A stretch of DNA of 64,000 nucleotides from Solidesulfovibrio sp. (lineage in GTDB: Bacteria; Desulfobacterota; Desulfovibrionia; Desulfovibrionales; Desulfovibrionaceae), in NCBI RefSeq assembly GCF_029978005.1, contig NZ_JARKOZ010000084.1, forward strand, positions 1 through 64,000, written 5' to 3'. Position 1 is the first letter of the stretch. Every line of letters starts with the position of its first letter. The position numbers were made by a program, and so were the translations under genes. Under the pieces are notes generated by a model. That model did not search any database and was not told the DNA's origin. It worked only from the letters and a program-made list of their open reading frames with translations. Positions 1 through 8,853 of the stretch are shown here, one piece after another.

Positions 1-767
1 TGCAGGTCCACGGTCTTGCACTGCACGAGCTCCACCGGAGCCTGGCGCAGGAAGCCGGCGAAGAGGAATTCGTCGATGTCGTCGGGCAGGGGGGCGGTGG
101 CGGCGTAGGTGCAGGCCGGGTCCGGGCCCAGGGCCACGGCCACGGGCAGGCGCTCGCCGGCTTTTTGGGAGAGCTTGTAATGGTGCGCCCCGCCCTTGTG
201 GCGGTGCCAGTGCATGCCGGTGGTGTTTCTGTCGTAGACCTGCATGCGGTACATGCCCACGTTGCGCTTGCCCGTGACCGGGTCCCTGGTCACGACCACG
301 GGAAAGGTGATGAACGGCCCGGCGTCGCCCGGCCAGGTGGTCAGCACCGGCAGGATGGACAGGTCCACGTCGTCGCCGGTCAGGACCACGTCCTGGCAGC
401 GGCCGCTCCCCACGGTCTTGGGGAAGATGCCGGCCATCTTGGCCAGCTTGGGCAGGAGCTTGAGCTTGTCGATGAGGGTGTCGGGTTTTTCCATCTCGAG
501 CACGGCGTCGATGCGCCGGCCCAGGGCGTCGAGGTCTTCGCACTCGAGCGCCAGGTGCATGCGCGGGTACGAGCCGAACATGTTGGTGAGCACCGGAAAG
601 CGCGCGCCCTGGGGTTTCTCGAACAGAAGCGCCGGCCCCGTGGCTTTGGACACCCGGTCCGTGACCTCGGCGATCTCCAGGTAGGGGGAAAGGGGCGCGC
701 CGATGCGCTTGAGCTCCCCTTTTTTCTCCAGAAGTTTCAGAAATTCCTGCAAGTCCTTGTATGCCAT
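1..767 (-). CDS. UbiD-family decarboxylase (5' part only)
   Basis: The gene starts at an ATG on the minus strand and runs off the left edge, so only about 255 N-terminal residues are visible. The visible protein begins MAYKDLQEFLKLLEKKGELK and contains GPALLFEKPQGARFPVLTNMFGS. This is the usual opening of UbiD-type prenylated-FMN decarboxylases, which act in ubiquinone or menaquinone synthesis or on other aromatic acids. In an anaerobe a menaquinone (futalosine-type) role is most likely, but that is inference. A GGAG lies about eight bases before the ATG. It is downstream of the flagellar operon and may be read with it or separately; 53 bases separate it from the gene upstream. Confidence 0.85.
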   Translation of the reverse strand, partial: MAYKDLQEFLKLLEKKGELKRIGAPLSPYLEIAEVTDRVSKATGPALLFEKPQGARFPVLTNMFGSYPRMHLALECEDLDALGRRIDAVLEMEKPDTLIDKLKLLPKLAKMAGIFPKTVGSGRCQDVVLTGDDVDLSILPVLTTWPGDAGPFITFPVVVTRDPVTGKRNVGMYRMQVYDRNTTGMHWHRHKGGAHHYKLSQKAGERLPVAVALGPDPACTYAATAPLPDDIDEFLFAGFLRQAPVELVQCKTVDL

Positions 768-820
768 CGGGAATGCTCCAAGCGGACGGTCTCTGGCGGC
801 GACGAGGCCGGTCCCCGGCT

Positions 821-1693
821 TTATACCCGAAGCCGCAGCCCCGTAAAGGGCCGGGCCGTGGCGGCGAGTCGCCCGGCCAGAAAGCCCGAGGCCAGGGCGG
901 GGGGCAGCGGGCCTGCGTTCTGGCAGGCCGGGGCGAGTTCGGACCGGCCGAAGCGCACGCTCGCCAGGGCGCGCAGGATCGCCCCGGCTTCCTTTTCGCG
1001 CTCGCACATGAGGCGGTAGAGGATGCGGCCGGGCCGCCAGGAGATCACGGCGGCCACGACGCCCGCCTCCTCCAGTCGGCCGCTGACGCGAAGCGACCAG
1101 CCGGGCCCGCCCTCGGCCGCGGAAAGGCGCGCCTCCAGCAGTTCGGACTGGGCCAGCCCCGGAAAGGCCCAGGGCACGTAGCGGGGCCGGCCGGCGTCGG
1201 CCGGCAGAAAGGCCCGGGCGGCGGCGAAAAGCTCGGCCACGGCCGCGAAATCGGCCCGGGCGGCGGGATCGGCGGCCAGGAAGGCGGCGAAGCGCCGGCG
1301 CGCGGCCGAAAGGTCCAGGGGCGGCGGCGCGGGCAGGGAAACCCGGGCCAGGCGGCGTTCGAAGCGGGAGCGGGCCTCGGTCAGGCCGGCCAGGAGCAGG
1401 GACGGGTCGGCGGCGGCCGAAGGCGGGGGCGTGACGTCTCGCAGCACCAGTTCCGGCTCCAGGCGCTCGATGCGAAAGACGAGCTCCCGGCCGGGCACGG
1501 GCTCGTGCTCCAGCAGGGCCAGCAGCTTGTGCCCGGCCACGACCACCCAGTACAGTCCGCCCGGCCCGGGCCCGAGCAGCCGGCCGCGCACGGTCTGGCC
1601 GACCCGGCGGCCGCGTCGGAAGGCCTCGGGATCGGAGCGGTCCTTGCCGCCGGGCGTCTGCCCGCCGCCGCCTCCCTGACCGGAAATCCGCAT
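821..1693 (-). CDS. Hypothetical protein, possibly FliK-like
   Basis: A 290-residue protein rich in Arg, Ala, Gly and Pro, with no signal peptide or membrane segment. It lies at the end of the flagellar operon, just after a small coiled-coil membrane protein. Residues about 28-90 form a beta-rich segment (GQTVRGRLLGPGPGGLYWVV). The C-terminal third (WSLRVSGRLEEAGVVAAVIS and onward) has the alternating strand/helix look of FliK-type hook-length control C-terminal domains. That resemblance is by eye only. I cannot assign a function with confidence. Position and composition suggest a flagellar accessory role. Confidence 0.6.
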   Translation of the reverse strand: MRISGQGGGGGQTPGGKDRSDPEAFRRGRRVGQTVRGRLLGPGPGGLYWVVVAGHKLLALLEHEPVPGRELVFRIERLEPELVLRDVTPPPSAAADPSLLLAGLTEARSRFERRLARVSLPAPPPLDLSAARRRFAAFLAADPAARADFAAVAELFAAARAFLPADAGRPRYVPWAFPGLAQSELLEARLSAAEGGPGWSLRVSGRLEEAGVVAAVISWRPGRILYRLMCEREKEAGAILRALASVRFGRSELAPACQNAGPLPPALASGFLAGRLAATARPFTGLRLRV

Positions 1694-1741
1694 GCCGCCC
1701 GTCCGCCGCGCGCCGGGAAGGTCCCGGGAAAAGGGTTGGGC

Positions 1742-2173
1742 TTAGGCCCCGGGGAGTCCGGGGTTCTGGGCGAGGATGAGCTCCACCTCGTCCAGGGACA
1801 GGCCCGTGGCCTTGGCCAGGGCCTGAGGACTCTGGCCGCGCCGGGAGCCGTTGACGATGATCTGGCGCAGGAATTCCGGGGACCGGCTGTATTCCTTGGC
1901 CTTCTTGACCAGCTTCTCCAACTCGGCCCGGCGCTGTTCGAGCTTCTGGTCGAGTTCGGCCAGCTCGGCCTGGCGGCGGGTGAAGCTGCCCACCAGCTCC
2001 TGCTCGAGCTTGGCGTTGAAATCGAGCTTTCTCAGCAGTGCGTCCTGGTTTTTCTGGAGCTTCGCGAGCAAATCCTCGGAGCGGCGCAGGCGCGAGAAGA
2101 AGAGCACCACGAGCAGCAAGAGCACCAGCTCGCACACGGTGAGGAAGATGACGAGAAGGGAATAGCCGTTCAT
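1742..2173 (-). CDS. Coiled-coil inner-membrane protein, DUF2802-like
   Basis: About 143 residues. One N-terminal membrane helix (residues about 4-26, LLVIFLTVCELVLLLLVVLF) is followed by a long coiled coil (about 30-95, heptads of Leu, Glu and Lys). A short C-terminal helical motif (SPQALAKATGLSLDEVELIL) looks like a helix-turn-helix. This layout matches DUF2802-type proteins, which are often encoded near flagellar and chemotaxis genes. The start was set at the ATG giving MNGYSLLVIF; an ATG six codons upstream (2191) is also open. The function is unknown. Confidence 0.7.
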   Translation of the reverse strand: MNGYSLLVIFLTVCELVLLLLVVLFFSRLRRSEDLLAKLQKNQDALLRKLDFNAKLEQELVGSFTRRQAELAELDQKLEQRRAELEKLVKKAKEYSRSPEFLRQIIVNGSRRGQSPQALAKATGLSLDEVELILAQNPGLPGA

Positions 2174-2293
2174 GGTTGGTGGCCGATGCATACGCCGCGA
2201 GAGCGCTCCAAGGCAAGGGGCTTGGCCCTGACGACGGCGCGGAAAAGGGAGAAGCCTGGTGAGGCCATGGGACGGCCGGGGGCGGACGCGGAA

Positions 2294-2608
2294 TCAGATC
2301 TTGCGGTCGATGATGTGGCCGGCGAAGGGCGAGGGGTTGCTGGCCTGGGTCTCCTCGGGCTCGGGGGCGGCCCGGCGGCGGCGACGCTGCTGGAACTGGC
2401 CCGGGGACTGGCGCTCCTTCTGGTCGCCCACGGAATCCATGGCGTCCTGCTGCTCGATGCGCTGGGGCTGCTTGGCCTGGTCGGCCAGGGCCTGGCGGGC
2501 CATTTCCTGGGAGGCGGCCAGGGCGGCCTCGGGTTGCACGAGCTCGGCATGGGCCACGTTCTGGGCGTAGGGCATGGTCTGGAAGATGGTGGTCAAATCG
2601 ATGGACAT
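2294..2608 (-). CDS. Small hypothetical protein of the flagellar operon
   Basis: A 104-residue soluble protein with a Gln/Arg/Glu-rich, probably disordered centre and a short ordered end (SPFAGHIIDRKI). Its ATG follows directly on the TAG stop of fliL with no spacer, so it is almost certainly translated with fliL. I do not recognise a domain. Small disordered proteins ending in a hydrophobic IID-type motif are common next to fliL-like genes, but I have no function to offer. Length and direction agree with the operon. Confidence 0.65.
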   Translation of the reverse strand: MSIDLTTIFQTMPYAQNVAHAELVQPEAALAASQEMARQALADQAKQPQRIEQQDAMDSVGDQKERQSPGQFQQRRRRRAAPEPEETQASNPSPFAGHIIDRKI

Positions 2609-3322
2609 CTACTTCACCAGGAAATCCTCGATAAGCAGGTTATCCAGCGGTTGGGCCCCGACGAACTGGTTGATGACCGACAGGACGTCCTTTTTTATCG
2701 CCTCGGTGTTGTTCTTATCGGTCAGAAACTCCATATTCTTATTCTTCAGATAATAATACACGGCGTCGCGCACGACAATGAGGTTGCGCTTGAGTTCCAG
2801 CTCCACCGGGGGCTCCTGGGTGACGGCCGTGAACCGGATGGTCAGGAAGCGGGTGCGGCCCTTGGGATCGGTGAGCTCCACCAGGAACGGGTCCATGGGG
2901 ATGACGATCTCGCGCTTGGGCGCGGGCGGTTCGGGCGGTGGCGGCGTCGGCGCGATGGGCGTCGGCGCGGCCTCCTCGACGGGCGGTGGCGCGGCCTCCT
3001 CGACGGGCTCCGGAGGCGGGGCGGGTTTTTTCAGGAACAGGAAATAGGCGGCCACGCCGGCGACAAGGAGAAGGGCCGCCGCGCCGATGAGGATGAAGAG
3101 CTTCTTGCGGGAGGGTTTGGCCGCCTCTTGCGCGGGCTCGGCGAAGGGGCTGGCGGCTGCCTCGGCCTGGGGCGGGGCCTCCTCCTCGACCTCGTCCTCG
3201 AGGAAGGGGGCGTCGTCGAGGTCGAGGTCGACCTTCTGCAGGGCCTTCGGCAGGTCGTCGGACAACTCGCTGTCGTCAAGCTTGGCCTTGACCTGGAAAT
3301 CGAGATTGTCGTCGGCGACCAT
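2609..3322 (-). CDS. fliL: Flagellar basal body-associated protein FliL
   Basis: About 237 residues. An acidic N-terminal cytoplasmic part (about 1-70) is followed by one membrane helix (about 77-97, LFILIGAAALLLVAGVAAYF), a Pro-rich periplasmic linker, and a C-terminal FliL domain (from EIVIPMDPFLVELTDPKG to the end). FliL surrounds the stator units and supports motor torque. The N-terminal region is longer than in enteric FliL (about 155 aa). The start at 3322 was chosen because GAGG lies five bases before the ATG; a GTG nine codons upstream (3349) is also open but less well placed. It belongs to the leftward flagellar operon. Confidence 0.85.
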   Translation of the reverse strand: MVADDNLDFQVKAKLDDSELSDDLPKALQKVDLDLDDAPFLEDEVEEEAPPQAEAAASPFAEPAQEAAKPSRKKLFILIGAAALLLVAGVAAYFLFLKKPAPPPEPVEEAAPPPVEEAAPTPIAPTPPPPEPPAPKREIVIPMDPFLVELTDPKGRTRFLTIRFTAVTQEPPVELELKRNLIVVRDAVYYYLKNKNMEFLTDKNNTEAIKKDVLSVINQFVGAQPLDNLLIEDFLVK

Positions 3323-3525
3323 GGCTGCCTCGTAACGGTCGACGGACACGGCGACGTCCCGGTCGCGCCGCGGGAAGGCGACGCTGCGTCACGCTTCCGT
3401 GAAATGAGCCGGCGGCGCGTCGTCCGGCCGTCCGGGTCCTCGGGGAAAGGAAACGGGGCCGGCCGCCGCCGCGGCCCGCCCCGTGCTCCCGGACCGTGTC
3501 CGGGCTCCGACAGGCGGCGGCGCCG

Positions 3526-3909
3526 CTATTTGTCGAAAATCTTGTCGATCTTCTGGCCGAGAGTCTCGGCCGTGAAGGGCTTGACGATGTAGTTGGACAC
3601 CTTGGCCTGGACGGCTTCGATGATGTTCTCCTGTTGGGCTTCGGCCGTGACCATGAGGAAGGGCAGGTTGGCGAACTCCTCGCTGGAGCGCACCTTGCGC
3701 AGCAGTTCGATGCCCGGCATGTTCGGCATGTTCCAGTCGGAGATGATGAAGTCGATCTTGTCCTTGTTGAGGGTCTCCCAGGCGGTGCTGCCGTCGTCGG
3801 CCTCGATGATGTTGTTGAAGCCCAGTTGCCTGAGGATGTTCTTTATGATCCTGCGCATGGTGGAAAAGTCGTCGACGACCAGGATGCGCATTTCCTTATT
3901 GGCGGCCAT
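3526..3909 (-). CDS. cheY: Chemotaxis response regulator CheY
   Basis: A 127-residue single receiver domain. The acidic pair is D13/D14, the phospho-acceptor is D58 (IISDWNMPNMPG), the switch Thr is T88 and the conserved Lys is K110 (VKPFTAETL). SDWNMPNMPG is the hallmark of true flagellar CheY, which binds FliM to change rotation. AGGAG precedes the ATG. It lies between fliA and fliL, away from the cheA-cheW-cheR-cheB cluster on the other strand, and is probably the output regulator of that cluster. Confidence 0.95.
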   Translation of the reverse strand: MAANKEMRILVVDDFSTMRRIIKNILRQLGFNNIIEADDGSTAWETLNKDKIDFIISDWNMPNMPGIELLRKVRSSEEFANLPFLMVTAEAQQENIIEAVQAKVSNYIVKPFTAETLGQKIDKIFDK

Positions 3910-3990
3910 GGCTCTTCTCCTGTTGTTCCAGAGTGGTCATCAGCCTGTCCGGCCGGGCGGCCCGCTCCCTGGGGAAGGCCCGCCGCCAAA

Positions 3991-4785
3991 TCAGTGCTGC
4001 TCGATGTTGAACTGGGCTTTGAACTTCTGCCGCAGCCGGGCCAACGCCTGGGAATGCAGCTGCGACACGCGCCCCTCGGTGATTCCCATGACCTCGGAAG
4101 TTTCCCGCATGTTCAATTCCTCACCGTAATAGAGCGACAATACCAGCTTTTCCCGGGGAGTCAAATCATCGATGAGAGAGGCCAGCTTGTCGACCAGCTC
4201 CTTGAATTCGGCCGATTTGTAGGGCTCGTTTTCCAGCTGGTTCTTCTGGTAGGAGGAAATGTTCTCGGTGATGGCGTCGAGGCTCAGGCACAGCTGGTTC
4301 TGGAGCGCCTCGAGCCCCTGGGACACCTCGCGTTCGGTGAGCCCCGTGGCTTCGGCCAGCTGCTCCACGGTGGCCGGCTTGCCCGAGTCGCCCTCGATGC
4401 GCCGCGAGGCCTCCTCCAGGGTGCGCACCCGGTGGCGCTGGCCGCGGGAGAACCAGTCCATGCGCCGCAGGTCGTCGAGCATGGCCCCCTTGATGCGCGA
4501 TTCGGCGTAGGTCTCGAACTTGATGCCCAGTTCCGGCCGGAACCGGCCCAGGGCCTCGAGCAGGCCCATGGCCCCGGCGCTCAGCAGTTCGCCGAGTTCC
4601 ACGGACTGGGGCAGCTTGGCCTTGAGGCGGGAGGCCACGATTTTGATCTTGGGCGAGTAATGGCGCACGATCTCCTGTCGATCGCGCGCGTCGAACTCCT
4701 CCCAACGGGCGTCGCCGGATTCGAGCCTAAGCCAGGGGCTGTTCCTGGAAGAGGAGCTTTTTCCAGAAAAATTTGATGTTTCCAT
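3991..4785 (-). CDS. fliA: Flagellar RNA polymerase sigma factor FliA (sigma-28)
   Basis: A 264-residue sigma-70-family factor without region 1. Region 2 is seen in VELGELLSAGAMGLLEALGRF and KFETYAESRIKGAMLDDLR. Region 3 is centred on the ATVEQLAEATGLTEREV segment. Region 4 carries the helix-turn-helix (MRETSEVMGITEGRVSQLHS). FliA directs late flagellar and chemotaxis genes. The only good ATG lies inside the end of flhG, giving a 59-bp overlap; no in-frame start exists nearer the conserved WEEFDARDRQEIV. The order flhF-flhG-fliA-cheY is typical of polar flagellates. Confidence 0.93.
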   Translation of the reverse strand: METSNFSGKSSSSRNSPWLRLESGDARWEEFDARDRQEIVRHYSPKIKIVASRLKAKLPQSVELGELLSAGAMGLLEALGRFRPELGIKFETYAESRIKGAMLDDLRRMDWFSRGQRHRVRTLEEASRRIEGDSGKPATVEQLAEATGLTEREVSQGLEALQNQLCLSLDAITENISSYQKNQLENEPYKSAEFKELVDKLASLIDDLTPREKLVLSLYYGEELNMRETSEVMGITEGRVSQLHSQALARLRQKFKAQFNIEQH

Positions 4786-5593
4786 CGAGCTTGGCGTCCA
4801 CGTCCCAGGAATCGATCGTTTGGGCCAGTTCCATGAGCTTCCTGCTGGCCGGAGCGTCCGGGCTCAGGAAGCAGAAGGGTTTTTGGCGGATGACCGCGTT
4901 TTTCACGGCCGGATCGGCGGGCACGACCCCGGTGAAGTCCAGGGAGATGCCCGACAGGAAATGGTCGCAGGCCGTGGACAGCTTCTCGTAGACCGCCTTG
5001 GCGGCTTTGACGCTCGGGGCCATGTTGACCACCACCCGGAAGCGGTGCACGTCGTGCTGCAAGTGCATGACCTTGATGAGCGCATACGCGTCGGTCAGGG
5101 AGGTGGGCTCGGTCGTCAGGACCAGCAGCCGTTCCCGGGCCGCCAAGTTGAAGTAAATCACATTGTCATTGATTCCGGCCCCGGTGTCCACAATCAAATA
5201 GTTGATGCGGCCCTCCAGGTAGTCCATGGCCTCGAGCAGGTCGAGCTTCTGGCCGGTGGAAAGGGCCAGCATGTCGCTCACGCCCGAGGAGGCCGGCAGG
5301 ATGGAAAAGCCGAAAGGCGTTTCCATGAGCACCTGCTTGAGGTCCACGCCCTCGTGGAACAGGTGGAACAGGTTCATCTTGGGGGTAAGCCCGAGCAGGA
5401 TGTCGACGTTGGCCAGGCCCAGGTCGGCGTCGAGCAGCACGACCTTGCGCCCCAGGCGGGACAGGCAATAGGCCAGGTTGACCGACAGGTTGGTCTTGCC
5501 CACGCCTCCCTTGCCCGAGGTGACGGACAGCACCTGAGGGATTTCCGTCGCTGGGCGGGCGGTTGCGGGTGTTGCGGCGAAACGGCTTGGCAT
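4727..5593 (-). CDS. flhG: Flagellar number regulator FlhG (MinD-like ATPase)
   Basis: A 288-residue ParA/MinD-family ATPase. It has the deviant Walker A SGKGGVGKTNLSVNLA after a 20-residue tail, switch I around LLDADLGLANVDILLG, and the Walker B-like VDTGAGINDNV. FlhG/FleN works with FlhF to set flagellar number and place at the pole. Directly downstream of flhF (32-bp gap), it overlaps fliA by 59 bp, which suggests coupled translation. AAGGACG precedes the ATG. The membrane-targeting C-terminal helix of classical MinD is not obvious here. Confidence 0.92.
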   Translation of the reverse strand: MPSRFAATPATARPATEIPQVLSVTSGKGGVGKTNLSVNLAYCLSRLGRKVVLLDADLGLANVDILLGLTPKMNLFHLFHEGVDLKQVLMETPFGFSILPASSGVSDMLALSTGQKLDLLEAMDYLEGRINYLIVDTGAGINDNVIYFNLAARERLLVLTTEPTSLTDAYALIKVMHLQHDVHRFRVVVNMAPSVKAAKAVYEKLSTACDHFLSGISLDFTGVVPADPAVKNAVIRQKPFCFLSPDAPASRKLMELAQTIDSWDVDAKLDGNIKFFWKKLLFQEQPLA

Positions 5594-5625
5594 GCGTCGT
5601 CCTTAGGCTCCGGCGTGGGATCGCG

Positions 5626-6729
5626 TCATTCGCCGGGCAACTGGTGTTTGAAGAGCAGTTTCCAAACAGCCTTGCCCGAAGCCGGCGTCATGCCCTGGGT
5701 CAGCTCCGGCCCGTGGCCCAGGGCCGAAACGGGCAGGGACGAGGCGTGCGCCATGTTGACAAGGCTTCCGTAATTACAGGCTTCGTCGAGCTTCGTCCAG
5801 ACGAGACTGGAAAGGGGCGGGCAGCGGTACACCCGCAGGGAGTGCTCCAACTGGTTGGCGGCGAAAAGGGGCGAGAGCACCAGATGGGCGCGCAGCCGTT
5901 CCCGGCCGGTCAGGCCCATGGAGGCGCACCAGCCGTCCATGGCCCCTTCGCCGCGAAGGCTCGGCGTGTCGATGAAGACCGCCGCGCCGGCGTCGGCCTC
6001 GTCAAGAATCCGGCGGAAATCCTCGGGCCCGTCGGCCTCGGCGTAGGTCAGGCCGGAAAGCTCGGCGTAGTGGCGCAGCAGCAGCCTCCCCTTGCCCCGG
6101 CCGCTGTCGGCGTTGACCACCACGACGCGCCGGCCGGGGTCGGCCGCCCGGGCGGCCAGGGCCAGGCGCAGCAGGACCGAGGTCTTGCCGACGCCGCTTG
6201 GGCCCACGAACATGTGGGCCGCGCCGGGCCATTCGGCTTCCGTCAGGGGTTTGACGCGAACCAGGCGCGACAGGGCCGGGATGACCGTGTCCTCGCCCCG
6301 GTCCATGATGGAGCGGAAGACGGCCAGCACCGAGGCCTCGTCCACGCCCTCGCGCTCCAGGTATTCGAGCGCCAGGCGCTGGCGCGGGGACAGGGCGGAA
6401 AAATCCATGCGCGGGCGCAGAAGCGCCAGCAGGTGTCCCTTGATCTCGCCCCATTCCCGGTTCCAGTCGCCTGTCGCGGGCTGGCCGTTTCCCTTGGCCT
6501 GGCCGCCGGCCGGGACGTTGCCGTTGCCGCCGCCCGGGGACGCGGTCTTTGGCGGCGCGGGCCGCAGGGGGGAATCGGGCTGCTCCAGGGCGGCCATGAC
6601 CTCGCACAGGCTGCGCCCGTCCTCGCGCACGCTCTGGCTGCCGAGGATCACGGCCTCTTTTCCGAGCTCCTGGCGGATCTGCCCCAGGCAGGCCGCCATG
6701 GACTCGCCGCGAAAGGTCTTAACCCGCAT
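5626..6729 (-). CDS. flhF: Flagellar biosynthesis GTPase FlhF
   Basis: A 367-residue SRP-type GTPase. The N-terminal B domain opens MRVKTFRGESMAACLGQIRQ and is followed by a Gly/Pro-rich linker (about 75-110). The C-terminal NG domain carries the P-loop FVGPSGVGKTSVLLRLA, the VNADSGRGKG motif, and WTKLDEACNYGSLVNMA near the end. FlhF recruits early flagellar components to the cell pole. The start overlaps the stop of flhA by 11 bp, so the pair is probably co-translated. The P-loop serine at GPSGVGKT departs slightly from the more common GPTGVGKT. Confidence 0.92.
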   Translation of the reverse strand: MRVKTFRGESMAACLGQIRQELGKEAVILGSQSVREDGRSLCEVMAALEQPDSPLRPAPPKTASPGGGNGNVPAGGQAKGNGQPATGDWNREWGEIKGHLLALLRPRMDFSALSPRQRLALEYLEREGVDEASVLAVFRSIMDRGEDTVIPALSRLVRVKPLTEAEWPGAAHMFVGPSGVGKTSVLLRLALAARAADPGRRVVVVNADSGRGKGRLLLRHYAELSGLTYAEADGPEDFRRILDEADAGAAVFIDTPSLRGEGAMDGWCASMGLTGRERLRAHLVLSPLFAANQLEHSLRVYRCPPLSSLVWTKLDEACNYGSLVNMAHASSLPVSALGHGPELTQGMTPASGKAVWKLLFKHQLPGE

Positions 6730-8821
6730 TGGACAGTCCTATGTTGGCGACGGATTGCAGTTTGATCTCGGCCGGGATCTCGGCCTGGGAGATGACCGGC
6801 AGATTGGGGATGAACCGGGCCAGAAGCTGGGCCAGATGGGGACGCACCAGGGGAGTGGTCAGGAGCACGGGCTGGCCGTCGCTGACGAGCGCCTTGTCCA
6901 TGGCCCGCTGGATGGCCTGGATGATGCGCTGGGCCAGGCCGGGCTCCATGGCCAGGTAGGCCCCGTGGTCGGTCTGGCGCACGCTTTCCTGGATGGCTCC
7001 CTCGACCTTGGGCGTGAGGTTGAGGATGGGCAGGGCCCCGTCGCTGGTCAGGTAGGGTTTGACGATGGTGCGGCCCATGCGGGAGCGCACGTATTCCGTG
7101 AGCTGGTCCGGGTCCTTCACCGAGGAGCCGTAGTCGGCCATGGTCTCGGCCACGGTGAGCAGGTCGCGGATGGACACGCCTTCCTTGACCAGGTTTTGCA
7201 GCACCTTCTGCACGCCGCCAAGCGTCATGGCGCCGGGCACCAGGTCCTCCACGGCCTTGGGCGCGCGCTTGGCCAGGTTGTCGAGCAGGACCTGCACTTC
7301 CTGGCGGCCCAGGAACTCGTGCAGGTGGCGCTTGAAGACCTCGGTCAGGTGGGTGGCGATGACCGTGGCCGGATCGACGACGGTGTAGCCGGCCAGCATG
7401 GCCTCGTCCTTCTGGAGCTCCGGCACCCACAGGGCGGGCAGGTTGAAGGCGGGCTCGCGGGTTTCCACGCCCTTGATGCGGTGCTTGGCGTCGCCGGGGT
7501 CCATGGCCAGGTAGTGGTCGATGAGGATCTCGGCCGTGGCCACCTCGTTGCCTTTTATCAGCACCACGTACTGGCCGGGGCGCAACTGGAGGTTGTCGCG
7601 CAGGTGCAGCGAGGGAATGACCACGCCCATGTCCAGGGCGAACTGGCGGCGGATGGAGCGGATGCGCGAGAGCAGGTTGCCGTTTTGCTCCTCGTCCACG
7701 AGCGGGATCAGGCCGTAGCCGACCTCGAGCTCCAGGGCGTCCAGCGGCAGGAGCGTCTGGACCTCCTCCGGGGTTTCGAGTTCCGGCGCGGGCTTCTTGT
7801 CCTTGGTGTCGGCCTCGGCCTGGAGCATTTCCTGCTGCCTGGCCGACAGGCGGCTGACGAAGAAGAGCAGGGCGGACATGACCAGGAAGGGCAGGGTCGG
7901 CAGCCCCGGCACCAGGCCGAAGAGCAGCAGCATGCCCGACACCAGGCGCAGAGCCCTGGGGTGGAAGGTCAGCTGGGCCAGGAATTCCTCGCCCATCTTG
8001 GCCTCGGCCGCGGCTCGGGAGACGATGAGGCCGGCGGACGTGGAGATGATGATGGAGGGGATGATGGAGACCAGGCCGTCGCCGATGGTCAGCAGGGTGT
8101 AGGTCTGGGCGGCGTCCTTCCAGTCCATGCCCTTTTGCATGACGCCGATCAGGAAGCCGCCGAAGATGTTGATGGCGGTGATGATGATGGTGGCGGTGAC
8201 GTCTCCGGAGACGAACTTGCCCGCGCCGTCCATGGCGCCGTAGAAGTCGGCCTCCTTGCGGATGGCCTCGCGGCGGTCGGTGGCCTGCTTTTCGTTGATG
8301 AGGCCGGCGTTGAGGTCGGCTTCGATGGCCATCTGCTTGCCCGGCATGGCGTCCAGGGTGAAGCGGGCGGCCACCTCGGCGATGCGGGTGGTGCCGGCCA
8401 CGATGACCTTCTTGTTGATGGCGAAGAGCACCAGGAAGATGACGCAGCCGACCACGTAGTTGCCGCCGACGACGAACTGGCCGAAGGCCTGGATCACGTG
8501 GCCGGCGGCCGAGGGGCCCTCGTCGCCGTGCAGCAGGATGAGGCGGGTGGAGGCCACGTTCATGGACAGGCGCAGCATGGTGGTGACGAGCAGCAACGAC
8601 GGGTAGATGGAGAATTCCAGGGGCGAGCCCATGAACATGCTGGTGATGAGCACCACGAGGCTGATGGAGATGGAGAAGGTGAGCATCAGGTCGATGAAGG
8701 CCGGGGGGATGGGCACGAGCATCACGAACAGGATGACCACCACGCCGGCGGCGAGCATGATGTCGCCCTGGCGAGTGAACTGCTCGTAATTGAATTTGAC
8801 CGGGTTCGCTTGCTTCGCCAT
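6719..8821 (-). CDS. flhA: Flagellar type III export gate protein FlhA
   Basis: A 700-residue protein of the usual FlhA length. The N-terminal half carries about eight membrane helices (from about 20 to 325) with the conserved FHIPEP-family segment around DAMPGKQMAIEADLNAGLI. The C-terminal half is the cytoplasmic FlhAC domain that docks export chaperones (LPALWVPELQKDEAMLAGYT). With FlhB, FliR and others it forms the proton-driven export gate. It is followed by flhF (11-bp overlap) and preceded by flhB (32-bp gap). The Shine-Dalgarno sequence is weak. Confidence 0.96.
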   Translation of the reverse strand: MAKQANPVKFNYEQFTRQGDIMLAAGVVVILFVMLVPIPPAFIDLMLTFSISISLVVLITSMFMGSPLEFSIYPSLLLVTTMLRLSMNVASTRLILLHGDEGPSAAGHVIQAFGQFVVGGNYVVGCVIFLVLFAINKKVIVAGTTRIAEVAARFTLDAMPGKQMAIEADLNAGLINEKQATDRREAIRKEADFYGAMDGAGKFVSGDVTATIIITAINIFGGFLIGVMQKGMDWKDAAQTYTLLTIGDGLVSIIPSIIISTSAGLIVSRAAAEAKMGEEFLAQLTFHPRALRLVSGMLLLFGLVPGLPTLPFLVMSALLFFVSRLSARQQEMLQAEADTKDKKPAPELETPEEVQTLLPLDALELEVGYGLIPLVDEEQNGNLLSRIRSIRRQFALDMGVVIPSLHLRDNLQLRPGQYVVLIKGNEVATAEILIDHYLAMDPGDAKHRIKGVETREPAFNLPALWVPELQKDEAMLAGYTVVDPATVIATHLTEVFKRHLHEFLGRQEVQVLLDNLAKRAPKAVEDLVPGAMTLGGVQKVLQNLVKEGVSIRDLLTVAETMADYGSSVKDPDQLTEYVRSRMGRTIVKPYLTSDGALPILNLTPKVEGAIQESVRQTDHGAYLAMEPGLAQRIIQAIQRAMDKALVSDGQPVLLTTPLVRPHLAQLLARFIPNLPVISQAEIPAEIKLQSVANIGLSNAG

Positions 8822-8853
8822 GATTTTGACGCCCCTTCCCGTTTGCCTCCCGA

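Noticed and set aside
761-3592. Long plus-strand open frame of more than 900 codons across the fliL region
   Set aside because: It is a GC-rich shadow of minus-strand genes (FliK-like, DUF2802-like, fliL). The translation is repetitive Gly/Arg/Leu without any family features.
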